Source: Actinomadura viridilutea
GTDB lineage: Bacteria; Actinomycetota; Actinomycetes; Streptosporangiales; Streptosporangiaceae
DNA length: 64,000 bases
Assembly: GCA_003001795.1 (NCBI GenBank)
Contig: PVNI01000010.1
Span: 160,882-224,881 of the forward strand
Direction of reading: 5' to 3'
Numbering within the stretch: the first letter of the stretch is position 1; every line of letters begins with the position of its first letter. The notes below the pieces were generated by a model. The model searched no databases and was not told the origin of the DNA. It saw nothing but the letters and a program-made list of their open reading frames with translations. Position numbers and translations under genes: made by a program. Below are positions 21,038 to 30,030 of the stretch, piece after piece.

Positions 21038-22096
21038 TTGGCTGAATCGCCGCATCGCTCCGATGCGTCGGATGAGGCGGGTGACGGTTCGGTCCCCGCG
21101 TCCCCTCCTCCCGTGGGAGCGTCCGCCCCTCCCGTGGCGTCCGCCGTCCCCACCACGGCCGTCGACATGGAGATGCCCGCTCTCGACGGCGCGGCGGCGG
21201 GCCCGGCGCCGACGAGACCGGAGCCCGCCGTGGCGCCCCCGGCCCAACCGTGGTGGATGCAGGCGCCCGCCGAGGCGGGCACCGGTCCCCAGCGCGTTCC
21301 CGATCTGGCCGGGACGGCCGAAGACGTCTCGACCGGCCCGCACGCCATTCCCATGGCGCACGGGGCGTCGGTGACGTCCGGCGCGCACCCCGCGGTGACG
21401 TCCGGTCCGCACCCGGCGGTGACGACGGGCGGGCACGGCGCCGTGACGTCCGGCGCGCATCCCGTGGTGTCGACGGGGCCGCAGCCCGCCGCGGCGCAGG
21501 CGAAAGGGCGCACGGCGCGCCGCGCCGGCGTGATCCTGGCGTTGGCCGCGGCCGTCGGGATCGTGGCCGCACTGGGCGTCGGGGCGTTCATGCTGAACTC
21601 GGGCGGCGGCACCGCGCAGCGCACCGGCGGGCAGAAGGCCCCCAAGCACCGCGTCACGGCGGCGGCGTCCGCGGGCGGCCTCCAGCGCGCTCCCGGCCTG
21701 CCCGCCGCCAGCGCGGCCTACCCGTTCATCGCGGCGGCGGTGCGCGCGGGCGGCGCGGAGCGGCCGGGCAACGTGTCGGCCGTGTACGCCGATCTGCCGG
21801 CGCGCACGCAGAACGTGGTGTTCATCGGCGGCACCGGCCAGATCGGCGATCCCGCCGCGTTCCTGCGCAAGGCCCGCCCCAGCACCGTGCTCACGACGCG
21901 GGAGGTGCGGCCGGGGCGGGGCGGCGGCCGCGGCATGTGCGGCACGTTCGCCGTCCTGTCCGACGTGCACGTGTACTGCTCGTGGGCGACGCCGTCCTCG
22001 TTCGGGTTCGTGGCGTCCAACCTGCCGACCGTGGGCGACGAGATCCCCCGGATGGCCGAGCTGATGCGCCGCATGCGCGCCGACCTGGAGAAGTGA
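21038..22096 (+). CDS. Membrane-anchored protein with repeat-bearing N-terminus, FIGGTG family (paralogue B)
   Basis: This 352-residue relative of the 17417-18157 protein has an N-terminal region of about 160 residues that is Pro/Ala-rich and includes five 8-residue repeats (VTSGAHPA type). One transmembrane helix (about 168-190, GVILALAAAVGIVAALGVGA) and an outer domain follow, with VVFIGGTGQIGDP, two Cys (MCGTFAV, YCSWATP) and the ending ELMRRMRADLEK. The start is a TTG at 21038 behind GGGAGGG. It follows valS by 141 bp and its stop directly abuts the convergent FolC-like gene with no gap. The function is unknown; the shared extracytoplasmic core suggests a conserved surface role. Confidence 0.8.
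   Translation: MAESPHRSDASDEAGDGSVPASPPPVGASAPPVASAVPTTAVDMEMPALDGAAAGPAPTRPEPAVAPPAQPWWMQAPAEAGTGPQRVPDLAGTAEDVSTGPHAIPMAHGASVTSGAHPAVTSGPHPAVTTGGHGAVTSGAHPVVSTGPQPAAAQAKGRTARRAGVILALAAAVGIVAALGVGAFMLNSGGGTAQRTGGQKAPKHRVTAAASAGGLQRAPGLPAASAAYPFIAAAVRAGGAERPGNVSAVYADLPARTQNVVFIGGTGQIGDPAAFLRKARPSTVLTTREVRPGRGGGRGMCGTFAVLSDVHVYCSWATPSSFGFVASNLPTVGDEIPRMAELMRRMRADLEK
21371..21490 (+). repeat. Five tandem 24-bp repeats encoding VTSGxHPx octapeptides
   Basis: Five in-frame 24-bp units encode VTSGAHPA, VTSGPHPA, VTTGGHGA, VTSGAHPV and VSTGPQPA on the cytoplasmic side of the paralogue B protein. Unit-number variation between strains would be in-frame. Confidence 0.85.
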
Positions 22097-23356
22097 TCAG
22101 CCGGCGGTGAAGAGCCGCTCGGTGTCGGCGTCCACCAGGTCGAGCACGAGGCCGACGAAGTAGACGGTGCCGACGGCGACGACGCGCCGCCCCAGGGCCG
22201 CGACGCGCCGGCGGGTGAGGGCGGACGCGTCGATCACCGTCCAGTGCGGCGGGAGCGGCCGGGTGAACCGCAGGTGCGCGTAAGGCAGCCGCACGAACGT
22301 GACCGGCAGCGATCCGAGCGCGGCCGCGGCGCCGTCCAGGTCCTTGTGGTCGGGCAGGCAGACCAGGGCGTGGTCGATTCCGCCCCAGCGGGCGCGCGCG
22401 GCGTCCACGGCGGCGGCGACGCCGACGCCGTCGATCGCCGCGTCGGCCAGGACGTCGGTGTCCGCGCCGGGCAGCCGGTGCCACGACAGGCGGCCCGGCA
22501 GCCGCACCGACGCCAGGACGTCGCGCAGCCGCGTCCGCGGCGGCCCGGGCGCGCCGACCGCCCGCAGCAGCCGCAGCCCGGCCGCGACGCCGACCAGGGC
22601 GCTCACGCGTCCCAGCCCGTCCGGCAGCGCCGCGGCGGGCGCGTCGACGCCGTCCCCGGTCATGTACTCGACGGCGGCGCCCCCGCCGGTGCGTGCGGCC
22701 ACCACGCCGTCCAGCACCTCGGCGACCGCGGGCTCCTGTGGCGCCGACACGACCGCCCGCGTGCCCGGGGCGACCGCCCCCGCCTTCTCGGCGGCGATCG
22801 CCTCGACCGTGTCGCCGAGCACGCCCAGGTGCTCCCCGAAGATCGGGGTGATCGCGACGACCGCCGGGGCGAACAGCGCCGCCTCGTCAGACCGCCCGCC
22901 CATGGCCGCCTCCAGCACCAGCGCGTCCGCGCCCGCCTCGTGCGCGTGCACCGCGCCCGCGATCGTGAACAGTCCGGCGGGGGACAGGTAGCCGCGGTCG
23001 GGAGGCGGCATCCGGCGCAACGCCTCCTCGAGCCGGGCGGCGAGCGCGCCCAAGACGTCGACGTCGACGGCGCGGCCGTCCACCCGGATGCGGTCGGTGT
23101 TGCCGCGCAGCCCGGGGCTCGTCACCGTGCAGACCCGCCACCCCGCGGCGGCCAGGCAGGCGGACGCGTACGTCGCCGCCGTGCCCTTCCCTTTCGAGCC
23201 CACCACCGCCAGCACCGGAGCCCGCGGGGCGCCCACGCCCAGGAGGTCGGCGACCCGGCGCGCCCTGGCCACGTCCCGCGTCTGCCCGGGACGGCGCGCG
23301 CGCCACTCGCGGAAGAACACCTCCTCGGCGTCCGCCGCCCCTTCCGACCGCGCCAT
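22097..23356 (-). CDS. FolC-like Mur ligase family protein, distinct from folC
   Basis: This 419-residue protein has the Mur ligase/FolC central fold. The P-loop is VVGSKGKGTAATY (GSKGKGT at 53-59), TVTSPGLRGNTDRIRVDG follows, then LVLEAAMGGRSD and the carbamylated-lysine-type region IAAEKAGAVAPGT. It is shorter and more divergent than true folylpolyglutamate synthase, and several substrate-binding segments differ from the neighbouring FolC. It probably ligates an amino acid to a carboxylated substrate using ATP, but the substrate is unknown. ATG 23356 is chosen because GGGAG lies 10 bases upstream; ATG 23365 would leave one base. It is divergent from folC, with 101 bp between the starts, implying a shared promoter region. 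Confidence 0.75.
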   Translation of the reverse strand: MARSEGAADAEEVFFREWRARRPGQTRDVARARRVADLLGVGAPRAPVLAVVGSKGKGTAATYASACLAAAGWRVCTVTSPGLRGNTDRIRVDGRAVDVDVLGALAARLEEALRRMPPPDRGYLSPAGLFTIAGAVHAHEAGADALVLEAAMGGRSDEAALFAPAVVAITPIFGEHLGVLGDTVEAIAAEKAGAVAPGTRAVVSAPQEPAVAEVLDGVVAARTGGGAAVEYMTGDGVDAPAAALPDGLGRVSALVGVAAGLRLLRAVGAPGPPRTRLRDVLASVRLPGRLSWHRLPGADTDVLADAAIDGVGVAAAVDAARARWGGIDHALVCLPDHKDLDGAAAALGSLPVTFVRLPYAHLRFTRPLPPHWTVIDASALTRRRVAALGRRVVAVGTVYFVGLVLDLVDADTERLFTAG

Positions 23357-23457
23357 GGCGTCCATGCTCCCACCGGGGACTCCCACCGGGGACCGGGGGC
23401 GCCGCGCGCGCGGGCGGCGATAGGCTGCAAAGGTCAGTCGACGCAGCATGGAGCATC

Positions 23458-24903
23458 GTGAACCTGGTGGAAGAGCCGTCCGACTACCGTGCCGCCGTCC
23501 GGGAGATCATGGGCCGCGGCGTCGAGTGGGAGATCGAACCGTCCCTCGACCGCATGCGCGATCTGGTCGACGTGCTGGGGGAGCCGCAGCGCGCCTACCC
23601 GGTGATCCACGTCACCGGCACCAACGGCAAGACCAGCACCGCCCGCCTGATCGAGACGCTGCTGCGCGAGCGCGGACTGCGCACCGGCCTGTTCACCAGC
23701 CCGGAGCTGAGCGCCCTGCACGAGCGGATCGCCGTGGACGGGGAGCCGATCGGCGAGCAGCGCTTCGTCGAGGTGCTGCGGGACGTGCTGCCGTACGTGC
23801 GGCTGGTGGACGACAAGCACCGGGGCGTGCGGGTGTCGTTCTTCGAGGTCCTGACCGCCATGGCGTTCGCGGCGTTCGCCGACGCGCCGGTGGACGTCGC
23901 CGTGGTCGAGGTCGGCATGGGCGGCTCCTGGGACGCCACCAACGTCGCCGACGGCGACGTGGCCGTCGTCACCCCCATCGGGCTGGACCACACCCGCCAC
24001 CTCGGCCAGACGATCGAGCGGATCGCGGCGGAGAAGGCGGGGATCATCAAGCCGGGCGCGGTGGCGGTGCTGGCCCAGCAGTCGCTGCCCGCCGCCGAGG
24101 TGCTGCTGCGCCGCGTGGCCGAGACCGGCGCCGTGGCGGCCCGCGAGGGCATCGAGTTCGGCGTGCTGCACCGGGACGTCGCGGTCGGCGGCCAGCAGCT
24201 GCGGCTGCGCGGCCTGCACGGCACCTACGACGAGATCTTCCTGCCCCTGTTCGGCGCGCACCAGGCGGGCAACGCGGCCGTCGCGCTGGCCGCCGTCGAG
24301 GCGTTCGCGTCCGGCGCGCCCTCCCGCGGCCAGGCCGGCCTGGAGGCGGCCACCCGCATCGCCGCCGGGGACGACTACGCGGGCGGCGAGGAGGGGCAGC
24401 TCGACCCGGCGCTCGTGCGCAGCGGGTTCGCCAAGGCCACCTCCCCGGGTCGGCTGGAGGTGGCGCGCACCGGCCCGACCGTCCTGCTGGACGTGGCGCA
24501 CAACCCCGCGGGCATGGCCGCGACGGTGGAGGCGATCCACGAGTCCTTCGCCTTCAGCCGCCTGGTCGGCGTCGTGGCCGTGGCCGCCGACAAGGACGTG
24601 CCCGGCGTGCTCGACCAGCTCGAACCGGTGCTGGCCGAAGTCGTCGTCACGCGCAACTCCTCGCCCCGCTCCATGGCCCCCGAGGAGCTGGCGGAGGTGG
24701 CCGAAGGGATCTTCGGCGCCGAGCGCGTCCACCTCGTGCCGCGCCTGGACGACGCCATCGACCGCGCCATCGGCCTGGCCGAGGAGACCGGCGAGTACGC
24801 GGGCGCGGGCGTGCTGATCACCGGCTCGGTGGTCACCGTCGGCGACGCCCGCACCCTCCTGCGCGTCGGCGCCCCCGGCGGCGCGTCGGCGGCCGGCGGA
24901 TGA
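23458..24903 (+). CDS. folC: Bifunctional folylpolyglutamate synthase / dihydrofolate synthase
   Basis: The 481-residue FolC adds glutamates to folates (and to dihydropteroate) to retain and activate the cofactor. Key features are HVTGTNGKTSTA (P-loop 54-60), LFTSPELSALHERIAVDGEP, VEVGMGGSWDATN, IAAEKAGIIKPG and the C-terminal domain with LLDVAHNPAGM. The GTG start at 23458 has GGAG four bases upstream. It is followed by a 27-codon ORF overlapping its stop codon (ATGA) and then DUF4233, a gene that accompanies folC in many actinobacteria. A FolC-like paralogue is divergent upstream. Confidence 0.93.
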   Translation: MNLVEEPSDYRAAVREIMGRGVEWEIEPSLDRMRDLVDVLGEPQRAYPVIHVTGTNGKTSTARLIETLLRERGLRTGLFTSPELSALHERIAVDGEPIGEQRFVEVLRDVLPYVRLVDDKHRGVRVSFFEVLTAMAFAAFADAPVDVAVVEVGMGGSWDATNVADGDVAVVTPIGLDHTRHLGQTIERIAAEKAGIIKPGAVAVLAQQSLPAAEVLLRRVAETGAVAAREGIEFGVLHRDVAVGGQQLRLRGLHGTYDEIFLPLFGAHQAGNAAVALAAVEAFASGAPSRGQAGLEAATRIAAGDDYAGGEEGQLDPALVRSGFAKATSPGRLEVARTGPTVLLDVAHNPAGMAATVEAIHESFAFSRLVGVVAVAADKDVPGVLDQLEPVLAEVVVTRNSSPRSMAPEELAEVAEGIFGAERVHLVPRLDDAIDRAIGLAEETGEYAGAGVLITGSVVTVGDARTLLRVGAPGGASAAGG

Positions 24904-24983
24904 CGGGCCGGGGGACGAGCCGGGCGGTAGGTCCGGCGACGGGACTGACGACGGGTCGGGTGACGAGCGGGGTGACGCGATGA
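24900..24983 (+). CDS. 27-residue ORF bridging folC and DUF4233 by ATGA overlaps
   Basis: An ATG at 24900 overlaps the folC stop (ATGA), and the ORF's own stop overlaps the DUF4233 start at 24980 (ATGA). The peptide is Thr/Gly/Arg-rich (MTGRGTSRAVGPATGLTTGR then VTSGVTR), from degenerate GACGGG/GACGAG repeats. Its likely role, if translated, is to carry ribosomes from folC to DUF4233 by termination-reinitiation. It may simply be chance. Confidence 0.35.
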   Translation: MTGRGTSRAVGPATGLTTGRVTSGVTR

Positions 24984-25297
24984 GAAGGATGCTGGCGACG
25001 ATCCTGACCTGCGAGGCGATCGTGATCGCGCTGGCCATCCCCGTGGCCGTCGCGGTGCTGGGCGTGGACGGCGCGGTGGCCGGGGCGGTGTGCGGCGGGC
25101 TGGCCGGGCTGTGCGTGGTGCTGGCCGGGCTGCTGCGCTTCGGATGGGCGGTGCCCGCGGGCGGCGTCCTGCAGGTCCTCATCATCGCCACCGGTTTCAT
25201 GGTGCCGACGATGTTCTTCCTCGGCGCGCTGTTCGGCGCGTTGTGGGTCACCGCCATTTGGCTCGGACGCAAGGCGGAGAACGCCGGGGCGCGTTAA
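24980..25297 (+). CDS. DUF4233 domain membrane protein
   Basis: This small protein of 105 residues is almost entirely hydrophobic, with four predicted helices (about 7-27, 31-52, 57-75 and 78-98) and a short Arg/Lys-rich C-terminus (GRKAENAGAR). Proteins of this size and pattern immediately downstream of folC are the actinobacterial DUF4233 family, whose function is unknown. Expression appears to depend on folC, with translational coupling through an intervening micro-ORF; no separate promoter is evident. Confidence 0.8.
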   Translation: MRRMLATILTCEAIVIALAIPVAVAVLGVDGAVAGAVCGGLAGLCVVLAGLLRFGWAVPAGGVLQVLIIATGFMVPTMFFLGALFGALWVTAIWLGRKAENAGAR

Positions 25298-25421
25298 ATT
25301 CGGGGCGACGGCACGTCAGTCGGCCGCCGAATTTCGACCATTTCGAGTTTACGTCCTATTCCGGCGTCTCGGGCCCCGGAAAAGGCGTTCGGCGGGCGAC
25401 CAACTCCGAAGGGGGAAGGCC

Positions 25422-26990
25422 GTGTCCGCCGAATCGTCCGCCGAATCGTCCTCCGAAGCGCCGCGCGACCCGCACGCCGAACCGGACCCCGCCGCCGGAC
25501 ACGGCGCGCCCGCGTCCGGCCCCGAGCGTCCCGTCGCCGCCCGGCCGCCCGCCCCGCGGCGACCGCTCGACGCCGCCGAGCCTGCGCCCGCGGGCCGCCG
25601 CGGCCGCCGCGCGCGGTCCGGCCTGCGGACGGCGGCCGTGATGGCGGTGACCGTGACCGCGCTGCCCGCCGCGGCGCTCACGCTGCCCGACGCCGGCCAG
25701 GGCGTGCTCGACGCCGCCCGCGACGAGCTGGGCCTGGACGACGCCGGCACCGTCGGGCTGGTGCGCGCCGTCGGCGCCACGCTGCCCGCGCTGCTGGTCG
25801 CCGTGCCGGCGGCCGCCGTGGCCGTCCGCCGCCTGCCCGCGCGCGCCGTGCTGCTGGCCGGGCTGCTCTGCCTGCTGGGCGGGCTGGTCGCGAGCCGGTA
25901 CGCGGACTCGGTCCCGTCCGTCGCGGCGGCCCGCGCGGCGCAGGGCGTCGGCGCCGGCGTCACGCTGCCCGCCACGCTCGTCCTGGTGCTGGAGCGCCGC
26001 CGCGCCCTGCCGGTCGCGCTGTGGGCGGGGACGCTCGCGGCGGTGCTCCTGGCCGCCCTGCCCGCGGCGCTGCGCGCCGCGCCGCGTCCCGACCCCGCCA
26101 CCGGCGCCGTCGAATGGCGGACGGCGTTCGCCCCGTACCCGCAGGCGGCGGCGCTGGCGCTGGGGGCCGCGCTGCTCTTCCTGCTCGTGGGGGGCGCCGC
26201 CCCGGCGGGCGGACTGCCCGCCGCGCGGACCGCCGAGCGGGGGCAGCTGCTGCTCCCCGCGGTCCCGGCGGCCGGCCTCGGCTTCCTCGCCCTGGTGGCC
26301 GCTCACGGGTGGTCGCCCGGCGGGCAGCTGGTCGTCGCGGGCGCCGCGGTCGCGACGCTGGTCGGCCTGGCTGTCGTCGGCAGCCGCGACGCCATCGTCG
26401 GCAGCCCGCTGGGCTGCGCGGTCGTCATGGTCGCCGTGGGCCTGCTGGCGTACCCGGTGACCGGTCCGCTGTCCGGGCTGGCGCAGCGCGCCGCGGGGGA
26501 GGGCGCCGTCCCGTCGGCGCTGCCGTTCGCGGCGGCCGCCTGCGCCGCCGTGGCGGGGGCGCTGTGCACCGTCCGCCTGTCGCGGGAGGGCGCCCAGGGG
26601 GCGGTCCTCGGCGGCTTCGGGCTGGTGGTCATCGCCGTCCTGCTCACCCTGGCCGCGAACGGCACCGGGGACCGCTGGACGCTCACGGCGTGCCTGGTCC
26701 CGCTGGGCGCGGGACTGGGCACGGCGCTGGCCGCGTCCATGCGCGAGGCGACCGCCGGAGCCGCGCTGTACGGGCTGGCGCTGTGCCCGCCCGCACTGCT
26801 CAGCGGGCAGCTCATCGCGCTGTCGCTGCAGGCGGGCCACTGGCAGCGGACGCATCCGCAATCGGCGGCGCAGCAGCTGCAGGCGCTGACCGCCGGATAC
26901 CGCGCCTGGCTGGTCGCCGCCGGGGTCCTCACCGTCGCCCTGGCCGCCGTCAGCCGGCGGGCCTCGTCCGGAGCGACGAGGCGAGTGTGA
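25422..26990 (+). CDS. MFS-like multi-pass permease with long polar N-terminus
   Basis: The 522-residue protein starts with about 65 hydrophilic residues rich in Ser, Glu, Pro and Arg, then about 13-14 hydrophobic helices. The segment AAARAAQGVGAGVTLPATLVLVLERRR recalls motif C and the loop region of DHA2-type major facilitator proteins, though the charged motif A is degenerate. It may therefore be a divergent or specialised transporter rather than a typical drug pump. The GTG at 25422 follows GGGGGAAGG. It sits between DUF4233 and ndk, which are often closer together in related genomes, so it may be a lineage-specific insertion. The substrate is unknown. Confidence 0.6.
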   Translation: MSAESSAESSSEAPRDPHAEPDPAAGHGAPASGPERPVAARPPAPRRPLDAAEPAPAGRRGRRARSGLRTAAVMAVTVTALPAAALTLPDAGQGVLDAARDELGLDDAGTVGLVRAVGATLPALLVAVPAAAVAVRRLPARAVLLAGLLCLLGGLVASRYADSVPSVAAARAAQGVGAGVTLPATLVLVLERRRALPVALWAGTLAAVLLAALPAALRAAPRPDPATGAVEWRTAFAPYPQAAALALGAALLFLLVGGAAPAGGLPAARTAERGQLLLPAVPAAGLGFLALVAAHGWSPGGQLVVAGAAVATLVGLAVVGSRDAIVGSPLGCAVVMVAVGLLAYPVTGPLSGLAQRAAGEGAVPSALPFAAAACAAVAGALCTVRLSREGAQGAVLGGFGLVVIAVLLTLAANGTGDRWTLTACLVPLGAGLGTALAASMREATAGAALYGLALCPPALLSGQLIALSLQAGHWQRTHPQSAAQQLQALTAGYRAWLVAAGVLTVALAAVSRRASSGATRRV

Positions 26991-27208
26991 CGGTCAGGAC
27001 CTCGGGGAGAGCGGCGTCCCCCTGCGCGGTGTGCGGGGCGACGCGCGTCCGCCCGGGGACGGGACCGCGACGGTTCCAGAGGGCGGGGACCGGTAAGCTT
27101 CGCGCGAAGCAGTGGTGTGCAGGCCCGTGAGGCCCGGCCCCCCTTCGCGAGGACGCCCGCGACACGGCGTCCCCACCCCAATCCGCATGCATGAGGAGTG
27201 AACCACTC

Positions 27209-27619
27209 GTGTCCGAGCGCACTCTTGTCCTGGTCAAGCCCGACGGCGTCCGCCGCGGAGTCATCGGCGAGGTCATCTCGCGCATCGAGCGCAAGGGCCT
27301 GAAGATCGTGGCGATGGACCTGCGCACGCTGCCGCGGGAGACGGCCGAGGCGCACTACCAGGAGCACGCCGCCAAGCCGTTCTTCGGCGAGCTGGTGGAC
27401 TTCATCACCGGCGGGCCGCTGGTGGCGATGGTGGTCGAGGGGCCGCGCGCGGTCGAGGCGTTCCGCGCGCTGGCCGGCGCGACCGACCCGGTGAAGGCCG
27501 CGCCCGGCACCATCCGCGGCGACTTCGCCCTGGAGATCGGCGAGAACATCGTGCACGGCTCCGACTCGCCCGAGTCGGCCGAGCGGGAGATCAAGCTGTT
27601 CTTCCCCGACCTGGGCTGA
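27209..27619 (+). CDS. ndk: Nucleoside diphosphate kinase
   Basis: This 136-residue protein has the full NDK fold: ERTLVLVKPDGVRRG at the N-terminus, the Kpn-loop and nucleotide-binding residues in FFGELVDFITGGPLVAMV, and the active-site histidine H116 in GENIVHGSDSPESAEREI. It transfers phosphate between nucleoside di- and triphosphates. The GTG at 27209 is preferred over ATG 27191 because it gives the usual family length and has AGGAG at 10-11 bp. It ends before a strong terminator, so it is probably monocistronic. Confidence 0.97.
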   Translation: MSERTLVLVKPDGVRRGVIGEVISRIERKGLKIVAMDLRTLPRETAEAHYQEHAAKPFFGELVDFITGGPLVAMVVEGPRAVEAFRALAGATDPVKAAPGTIRGDFALEIGENIVHGSDSPESAEREIKLFFPDLG

Positions 27620-27656
27620 ACGCCCCGGACGGGGTCGTCGGGGCCACGCCGACACG

Positions 27657-27690
27657 CGCGGGCCGGGGATCACCCGGCCCGCGTTCGCTT
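27657..27690 (+). terminator. Intrinsic terminator after ndk
   Basis: CGCGGGCCGGG (27657-27667) and CCCGGCCCGCG (27673-27683) form a perfect 11-bp stem with a GATCA loop, followed by TTCGCTTT. It separates ndk from the mre cluster. Confidence 0.85.
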
Positions 27691-27827
27691 TAACGATAAC
27701 TGCCTGCTCGACGCCGGTTTTTTGATCGACTCGCGGCGCTGGGGTGCCTGCCTGGCCCCGCTTCGTCGCGTTACGATAGGGACGCCGCTCTAGACGCCCG
27801 CCGACTATCGAAGGGCTCCCTTTCTTC

Positions 27828-28862
<1,035 letters not shown>

Positions 28863-28880
28863 GCGGGGCGCGCGAGTTCC

Positions 28881-28906
28881 GTGTGGGGGGACGACGCCCC
28901 CCACAC
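28881..28906 (+). terminator. Strong hairpin between mreB and mreC (attenuator or processing site)
   Basis: GTGTGGGGGG (28881-28890) and CCCCCCACAC (28897-28906) form a perfect 10-bp stem with a 6-nt loop, just after mreB and 31 bp before the mreC start. With no T-tract it may reduce read-through, setting mreB above mreCD, or stabilise the upstream message. Confidence 0.65.
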
Positions 28907-28937
28907 CCCCCGCGAGACGGAAACGGGAGGTCGGTGG

Positions 28938-30026
28938 GTGAAGGACACCCGGCGGACCCGTTGGGTCCTCGGCGTGCTGCTGGCGGTCGCGCTGACCATG
29001 ATCACAGTGGACTACCGCGGCGGGCAGCGTTCCCCGCTGGCGGGCCTGCGCGCGCTGGGCGCGGCGGTGTTCGGCCCGGTGGAGCGGGCCTCGGCGTCGG
29101 TGGTGCGGCCGGTCGGCAACACCGTCGACGCGATCACCGACGCGCCCGGGGAGCGCCGCCGCGCCGACCGGCTGGAGCGCGAGAACCAGCGGCTGCGCGA
29201 GCAGCTGCGCGCCGGCCGCCTCGACGCCTCCCGGTACGAGCAGCTGCACCGGCTGCTCGGCTCCGCGGGCATCGGCGGCTACAAGATCGTGGCGGCGCAG
29301 GTGATCTCGGCCGGGCAGGGCTTCGAGGAGACCGTCACCATCGACGTCGGCAGCCGCGACGGCGTGCGCCGCGACATGACGGTGATGAGCGCCGACGGCC
29401 TGGTCGGACGGGTCACCCGGGTCGGTCCGGCCACCTCCACGGTGCTGCTGGCCACCGACGTGACCTCCTCGGTCGGCGCCCGCCTGGAGGACAGCCGCGA
29501 GATCGGGATCGTCCAGGGGCGGGGCCGCCGCGGCCTCAGCGCGGGCGACGACGCGCCGCTGAAGTTCCAGATGCTCAACGCCAACGCCCCGCTGCGCCCC
29601 GGGCAGCGGCTGGTGACCCTCGGCTCGCAGGGCGAACGCCCCTACGTGCCGGGCGTGCCGATCGGGACGGTCGAACGCATCGACAAGCCCGAGGGCGGCC
29701 TGACCCGCACCGCCTATGTGCGTCCGTTCGTGCGGTTCAGCAGCCTGGACGTGGTCGCGGTGGTGGTCGCGCCGCCCAAGACCGACCCGCGCGACGCGGT
29801 GCTGCCGCCCAAGCCGAAGCCCACGCCGACGCCCACCCCCACGTCCACGTCCACCGCGACGCCGTTCGCGACGCGCGGCGGGACCCCCGGCGGGACGCCG
29901 ACCCCGCTCGCCTCGCCGGGAGCCGACCCGACGGACGCCGAGAGCACCCCGGGCCGGCGCGGCGGCGAGGAGCCGTCGCGCCGGCCCGGGGTGGACCCGT
30001 CCGCCACGACCACCTCGGAGGGGTGA
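28938..30026 (+). CDS. mreC: Rod shape-determining protein MreC
   Basis: This 362-residue protein has one N-terminal transmembrane helix (about 8-25), a coiled coil (about 68-95, RLERENQRLREQLRAG), and the MreC beta-domain pair (VTIDVGSRDGVRRDMTVMS, then LVTLGSQGERPYVPGVPIG). MreC organises the elongation complex outside the membrane and stimulates PBP2. The last 90 residues are a low-complexity Pro/Thr/Ser/Gly tail (KPKPTPTPTPTSTSTATP). GTG 28938 is chosen because GGGAGG is 7 bases upstream; the longer frame from 28881 would translate the hairpin. mreD starts 4 bp past its stop codon. Confidence 0.93.
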   Translation: MKDTRRTRWVLGVLLAVALTMITVDYRGGQRSPLAGLRALGAAVFGPVERASASVVRPVGNTVDAITDAPGERRRADRLERENQRLREQLRAGRLDASRYEQLHRLLGSAGIGGYKIVAAQVISAGQGFEETVTIDVGSRDGVRRDMTVMSADGLVGRVTRVGPATSTVLLATDVTSSVGARLEDSREIGIVQGRGRRGLSAGDDAPLKFQMLNANAPLRPGQRLVTLGSQGERPYVPGVPIGTVERIDKPEGGLTRTAYVRPFVRFSSLDVVAVVVAPPKTDPRDAVLPPKPKPTPTPTPTSTSTATPFATRGGTPGGTPTPLASPGADPTDAESTPGRRGGEEPSRRPGVDPSATTTSEG

Positions 30027-30030
30027 CGTG

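Noticed and set aside
21371..21490. CRISPR array
   Set aside because: The 24-bp units are contiguous, in frame and degenerate with no spacers; they encode octapeptides. No CRISPR-like array occurs elsewhere in the window.
28881..28937. Extended mreC start at GTG 28881
   Set aside because: It would translate a perfect hairpin and lacks a ribosome-binding site; GTG 28938 has GGGAGG at good spacing.
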